Shown here: in pieces, positions 3,874 to 8,036 of the stretch
How the letters are laid out: each line of letters starts with the position of its first letter
Position numbering within the stretch: the first letter of the stretch is position 1
NCBI GenBank assembly: GCA_009780765.1
Contig: WQZK01000077.1
Span: forward strand, 1 to 8,036
Source of the DNA: Defluviitaleaceae bacterium
Lineage (GTDB): Bacteria; Bacillota; Clostridia; Lachnospirales; UBA5962
Reading direction: 5' to 3'
DNA length: 8,036 nucleotides
Notes under the pieces: generated by a model
Database searches by the model: none
Told to the model about the DNA's origin: nothing
What the model saw: only the letters and a program-made list of their open reading frames with translations
Program-made: the position numbers and the translations under genes

Positions 3874-6800
3874 ATGAGTATGGAAAAAGTGAAAGATAAA
3901 AACTTTAATAAGGTATTTCAAAAGATAAAATTTTCTGATAAAGCTAGAAAATCTTTTTCTGATGCAGAAGTTGAGAAAATACATATAAATAAAGCTGATT
4001 TTACTATGAATGTTGAAGTTTTATCTTATAAAATTATTCACGAAAGTTTAGTAAAAGAAATTAGTGATAAGCTTTATCAAGAGTTTCCTTTAATGAGTAA
4101 AATTAATGTAAACCTTAGATACATAAATCTTGAAGACAAAATTAAAAACTATTGGGAAAATATTTTATACGCAATTAACGAAATAAGTCCGTTATGCTAC
4201 AAGATAGCCGAAAATGCTGAATATACGATTACTACAAACCACCTTGAAGTTGCTTTGCCAACAAAAGGCTTATTTATATTTTCAAAAAAACAAATAGATA
4301 AGGCTATTCAAAAACTGATAAATGATAGGTTTCTAGTCAATTTTAGTGTTAGATTTACAGAGAAAATATTTGACGAAGAAGAATCGCAAAAACACTTAGA
4401 AAAAAAGCAAGAATTTGAAAATAAACTATATCAAGACTACATAAATGAAGTCGTGTTAAATGAAGATAAAGCGGAAGAATCTTCTACAGAAACACACAAG
4501 GCACCACAAAAACGCCGCAGAAGTAAATTGAAAATTAATCATGAAATGTCTGGTATTATTACAAAACTTAATGAAACAATTGAAGTTAGTGATGATATTT
4601 TTATTGAGGGCCAAATTTTTCAAACAACTACTAAGGAAACAAAAAATGGGCTTTACATTGTAACTTTTGATATGACAGACGGAACAAATTCAATAACAGT
4701 AAAATTCTTTTTAAAACCTGACGAATATAGTGAAGAGGCTAAGTCGCTTATCAAAAAAGGAAGCTTTATATCAGTATATGGCAAAGTTCAGTTTGACGAA
4801 TTTTCAAAAGAAATTGTTGTAATGGCAAATGAAATTGGAAAAGGTAAGAGTGATACAAAAGAAAAACGTATAGATAACGCTGAAGTTAAGCGTGTTGAGC
4901 TACATTTACATACGCAAATGAGTGCTATGGATGCTGTAACCTCCACAAAAGCCTATATAGAAAGGGCACTTGAATGGGGCCATAAGGCAATTGCTATAAC
5001 CGACCATGGAGTTTTACAAGCTTTCCCAGAAGCAATGACGGCTTCGGCAGGCAAAGATATTAAAATAATTTATGGTGTTGAGTGCTACTTAATAAATGAT
5101 ATGGGTGCTGTTGTTCAAAGTGCAAGAGGGCAAACTTTAGATGGTGAGTTTGTTGTTTTTGACGTTGAAACCACAGGCTTCTCAAAAGAAATTGATGTTT
5201 GCATTGAAATTGGAGCAGTTAAGGTTAAAAATGGAGTAATTGTTGATAAGTTTTCGTCTTTTATTAATCAAAATGTTCCTATTCCTAAAAAAATAACGAG
5301 TCTTACTGGGATTACTGATGAAATGCTTGTTGGAAAGCCTTTAGAAAAAGATGTTATTCCTAAATTTTATGAATTTATTGGAAATGCTGTTTTAGTTGCA
5401 CATAATTCAAGCTTTGATGTAGGCTTTTTAAAGAGTGCAGTTAGAAGAGTTCTTCCAGATAAAGAGGTGGAAAATACCGTTTTAGATACTGTTGAACTTT
5501 CTAGAACTCTTTTTACAGAGCTTAAAAGCCATAAGCTTAATTTGGTTGCAAACCACTTAGGTGTAAAGCTTGATAATCACCACAGAGCTGTAGATGATGC
5601 AATAGCAACAGCAGAAATATTTCTAAAGTGTACTGAAATACTTAAAAATCAAGGGATAAATTCTTTGCAGGATATAAATATCTTGGCAAGCAAAAATATA
5701 AATAAAAGCAAGCTAAGGGCAAACCATGCGGTTATACTTGTAAAAAATCAAATAGGTCTTAGAAATTTATATGAGCTTGTAAGCAAGTCACATATCGAGT
5801 ATTATCATAGACGACCGAGAATTCCTAAAAGCGAATACTTAAAGTTTAAAGAAGGGCTCATAATTGGAACTGCTTGTGAATCTGGCGAATTTTATAGAGC
5901 AATATTGGATAACAAACCTAAAGATTATTTTGCTGAGCTTGCCGAATTTTATGATTATTTTGAAATTCAGCCTATTGAAAATACTGCATTCTTAGTTCGT
6001 GAAAAAACAGTTGCCTCAAACCAAGAGCTTATGGATATAAATAAAAAAATTGTAGAATTAGGTAAAGAATTTGGAAAACCTGTTGTTGCAACTTGTGATG
6101 TGCATTTTTTAGAGCCAGAAGACGAATTGTATCGCCGTGTTATAATGGCTGGTGGTGGCTTTTCTGATGCTGATAATCAAGCACCATTATATTTTAGAAC
6201 CACTGAAGAAATGCTTGAAGAATTTAGCTTTTTAGGTGAAGAAACAGCTAAGGAAGTTGTAATTACAAACACTAATAAAATAGCAGATTTGATTGAGAAA
6301 ATAAAACCAATACCTGATGGCACTTTTCCACCCAAAATAGAAGGCTCTGATGAAGAGCTTAGAGAAATAACAACAAGGCGTGCAAAAGAATTTTTCGGCG
6401 AACCGTTACCAAAGCTTGTTGAAGATAGGCTTAACCGTGAGCTTGATTCTATCATAAAAAACGGCTTTGCTGTTATGTATATAATTGCACAAAAGTTGGT
6501 TAAAAAATCGCTAGATGACGGGTATTTGGTTGGCTCTCGTGGCTCTGTTGGGTCTTCTTTTGTTGCAACTATGGCAGAGATCACAGAAGTTAATCCTTTA
6601 CCTGCACATTATTTGTGCAAAACTTGTAAGTTTTCTGATTTTGATTCTGAAGATGTTTTGGCTTTTAAAAAAGAAAATCCCGGAGGTTCAGGGTGTGATA
6701 TGCTTAATAAAAATTGCCCTGTTTGTGAAAGCTTATTAGAAAGAGATGGGCATGATATTCCTTTTGAAACATTTCTTGGGTTTGATGGCGATAAAGAACC

Positions 6801-8036
6801 CGATATAGACCTTAATTTCTCAGGAGAATACCAAGCAAAAGCACATGCTTATGCAGAAGAATTATTTGGGTCAGACCATGTATTTAAAGCTGGAACAATT
6901 GGCACACTTGCCGATAAAACAGCCTTTGGTTATGTAAAAAAATATATGGACGAGCGTGGAATTAACTCAAGAAAAGCAGAAATTGAGCGAATTAAAAACG
7001 GTTGTACAGGCATTAAAAAAACTACAGGGCAACATCCTGGTGGTCTTATGGTTGTACCTGCCGAAAACTCTATATACGAATTTTGCCCAATTCAAAGGCC
7101 TGCAAATGACATGAAAACTAGTGTTGTAACAACACATTTCGATTATAATGCTATAAGTGGAAGGCTTTTAAAACTTGATATACTCGGGCATGATGTTCCT
7201 ACAATAATTCGTATGTTGCATGACTTTACAGGTATAAATCCGCAAGATGTTTCACTTTCTGATAAAAGGGTTATGAGTCTTTTTACAAGCCCTGAAGCAA
7301 TGTTAGTTAATGAGTTTGATATTGACTGCAAAACTGGAAGTTTAGGACTTCCAGAGTTTGGAACAGGATTTGTTCGTCAAATGCTTATTGATACTAATCC
7401 TCAAACTTTTGGTGAGCTTGTTAGAATTTCGGGGCTTTCTCACGGAACAGATGTATGGTTAAATAATGCACAGGAGCTTATTAAAAATAAAACTTGCACA
7501 CTTAAAGATGTTATCCCAACTCGTGATGATATTATGGTTTATCTTATAGCAAGTGGCTTACCTAGAGATGAATCCTTCAAAATTATGGAGAATGTTAGAA
7601 AAGGCAAGGGACTAACAGCAGCAGAAGAAAAAATTATGGAAGAATACAATATTCCCGCATGGTATATTAGTTCTTGCAAAAAAATAAAATATATGTTTCC
7701 TAAAGGGCACGCCGTTGCATATGTTATGATGACTGTTAGAATTGCTTATTTTAAACTGCATCATCCATATAGTTTTTATGCGGCAACTTTTTCAGTTAAA
7801 TCTGAAGATTTTGATTACGAACTTATGTGTAAAGGCAAAGATATTGTAAAAGACGAGATAACCCGCATAAAATCCTTAGGAAATGATGTCACAGCTAAAG
7901 ATAAAAGTATTTTAACAACTTTAGAGCTTGTCAATGAAATGTATGCAAGAAAACTTAATTTTGCACCTTTAAACTTATACGAAGCAGACGCTACAAAGTT
8001 TAAAATTGTAGATGCAGGAATTATGCCGCCGTTATC
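3874..8036 (+). CDS. polC: DNA polymerase III alpha subunit PolC, Gram-positive type (3' end missing)
   Basis: PolC is the replicative polymerase of low-G+C Gram-positive bacteria, with built-in proofreading. 1387 complete codons are open to the window edge; full-length PolC is about 1440, so roughly 60-75 residues are missing. Domains in order: N-terminal domain (about 1-165); charged, low-complexity linker (165-220); OB-fold (about 225-325); PHP domain starting at HLHT (344-347) and ITDHG (375-379); a DEDDh 3'-5' exonuclease inserted in it, with Asp430, Glu432, Asp515, His570 and Asp575 all present; the rest of PHP to ATCDVHFL (739-746); then the palm motif GSRGSVGSSF (887-896), a four-cysteine zinc element (Cys915, Cys918, Cys948, Cys951), and catalytic Asp977, Asp979 (PDIDLNFSGEY) and Asp1102 (LKLDILGHD). 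QHPGG and FPKGHAVAYVMM follow, then the start of the helix-hairpin-helix region. The ATG at 3874 has a weak site, GAGAAG (3861-3866), so translation is probably coupled to ispG. No frameshift is visible. Confidence 0.97.
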   Translation, partial: MSMEKVKDKNFNKVFQKIKFSDKARKSFSDAEVEKIHINKADFTMNVEVLSYKIIHESLVKEISDKLYQEFPLMSKINVNLRYINLEDKIKNYWENILYAINEISPLCYKIAENAEYTITTNHLEVALPTKGLFIFSKKQIDKAIQKLINDRFLVNFSVRFTEKIFDEEESQKHLEKKQEFENKLYQDYINEVVLNEDKAEESSTETHKAPQKRRRSKLKINHEMSGIITKLNETIEVSDDIFIEGQIFQTTTKETKNGLYIVTFDMTDGTNSITVKFFLKPDEYSEEAKSLIKKGSFISVYGKVQFDEFSKEIVVMANEIGKGKSDTKEKRIDNAEVKRVELHLHTQMSAMDAVTSTKAYIERALEWGHKAIAITDHGVLQAFPEAMTASAGKDIKIIYGVECYLINDMGAVVQSARGQTLDGEFVVFDVETTGFSKEIDVCIEIGAVKVKNGVIVDKFSSFINQNVPIPKKITSLTGITDEMLVGKPLEKDVIPKFYEFIGNAVLVAHNSSFDVGFLKSAVRRVLPDKEVENTVLDTVELSRTLFTELKSHKLNLVANHLGVKLDNHHRAVDDAIATAEIFLKCTEILKNQGINSLQDINILASKNINKSKLRANHAVILVKNQIGLRNLYELVSKSHIEYYHRRPRIPKSEYLKFKEGLIIGTACESGEFYRAILDNKPKDYFAELAEFYDYFEIQPIENTAFLVREKTVASNQELMDINKKIVELGKEFGKPVVATCDVHFLEPEDELYRRVIMAGGGFSDADNQAPLYFRTTEEMLEEFSFLGEETAKEVVITNTNKIADLIEKIKPIPDGTFPPKIEGSDEELREITTRRAKEFFGEPLPKLVEDRLNRELDSIIKNGFAVMYIIAQKLVKKSLDDGYLVGSRGSVGSSFVATMAEITEVNPLPAHYLCKTCKFSDFDSEDVLAFKKENPGGSGCDMLNKNCPVCESLLERDGHDIPFETFLGFDGDKEPDIDLNFSGEYQAKAHAYAEELFGSDHVFKAGTIGTLADKTAFGYVKKYMDERGINSRKAEIERIKNGCTGIKKTTGQHPGGLMVVPAENSIYEFCPIQRPANDMKTSVVTTHFDYNAISGRLLKLDILGHDVPTIIRMLHDFTGINPQDVSLSDKRVMSLFTSPEAMLVNEFDIDCKTGSLGLPEFGTGFVRQMLIDTNPQTFGELVRISGLSHGTDVWLNNAQELIKNKTCTLKDVIPTRDDIMVYLIASGLPRDESFKIMENVRKGKGLTAAEEKIMEEYNIPAWYISSCKKIKYMFPKGHAVAYVMMTVRIAYFKLHHPYSFYAATFSVKSEDFDYELMCKGKDIVKDEITRIKSLGNDVTAKDKSILTTLELVNEMYARKLNFAPLNLYEADATKFKIVDAGIMPPL

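Noticed and set aside
6177..6584. Minus-strand open frame of 135 codons within polC
   Set aside because: It has serine- and isoleucine-rich shadow composition, no binding site and no recognisable domain; the plus strand is intact, conserved PolC.
6515..6739. Plus-strand open frame of 74 codons in another frame of polC, rich in leucine and looking membrane-like
   Set aside because: It overlaps conserved PolC palm and zinc-element codons; the hydrophobic look comes from reading the PolC codons out of frame, and no start signal is present.
6601..6755. Cysteine-rich segment in polC as a possible insertion or foreign domain
   Set aside because: A four-cysteine zinc element between the palm motif and the PDIDLNF motif is a normal feature of PolC.

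Overview
The window is a stretch of housekeeping chromosome from a low-G+C Gram-positive bacterium, most likely a member of the Clostridia. The evidence is the strong A+T bias, the strong AGGAGG-type ribosome binding sites, use of ATG, GTG and TTG starts, a PerR-type peroxide regulator, and above all a Gram-positive-type replicative polymerase PolC with an intact exonuclease inserted in its PHP domain. The genus cannot be fixed from the sequence alone. I see no mobile element, CRISPR array, tRNA, rRNA or prophage gene, and no gene-free stretch longer than about 130 bases.

Region 1 (1-1789, plus strand) is the translation cluster rpsP - khpA - rimM - trmD: ribosomal protein S16, a small KH-domain RNA chaperone, the 16S rRNA/30S maturation factor RimM and the tRNA m1G37 methyltransferase TrmD. 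rimM and trmD share one base (TAATG). A terminator-like hairpin sits between khpA and rimM and may partly separate S16/KhpA output from RimM/TrmD output. The usual next gene, rplS (L19), is not here.

Region 2 (1784-2320) is perR on the minus strand, converging on trmD with a 6-base overlap of coding ends. Its likely intrinsic terminator lies inside the trmD coding sequence. Its promoter is nearly consensus (TTGACT-17-TATAAT) and is overlapped by one good and one weaker PerR-box match, so autoregulation is likely. The 126-base gap 2195-2320 is a divergent promoter region shared with the next operon.

Region 3 (2321-8036, plus strand) is a tightly packed operon trmL - ispG - polC: a tRNA wobble-base 2'-O-methyltransferase, the iron-sulfur enzyme of the MEP isoprenoid pathway, and the replicative DNA polymerase III alpha subunit. 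trmL and ispG overlap by 8 bases and ispG and polC are one base apart. polC runs off the right edge with roughly its last 60-75 codons missing.

The genes are all recognisable and apparently intact. The points of interest are regulatory and architectural: the PerR operator region, the antisense terminator within trmD, the intra-operon hairpin, and the inverted repeat around the trmL -35 region. I do not see evidence for a previously undescribed system.
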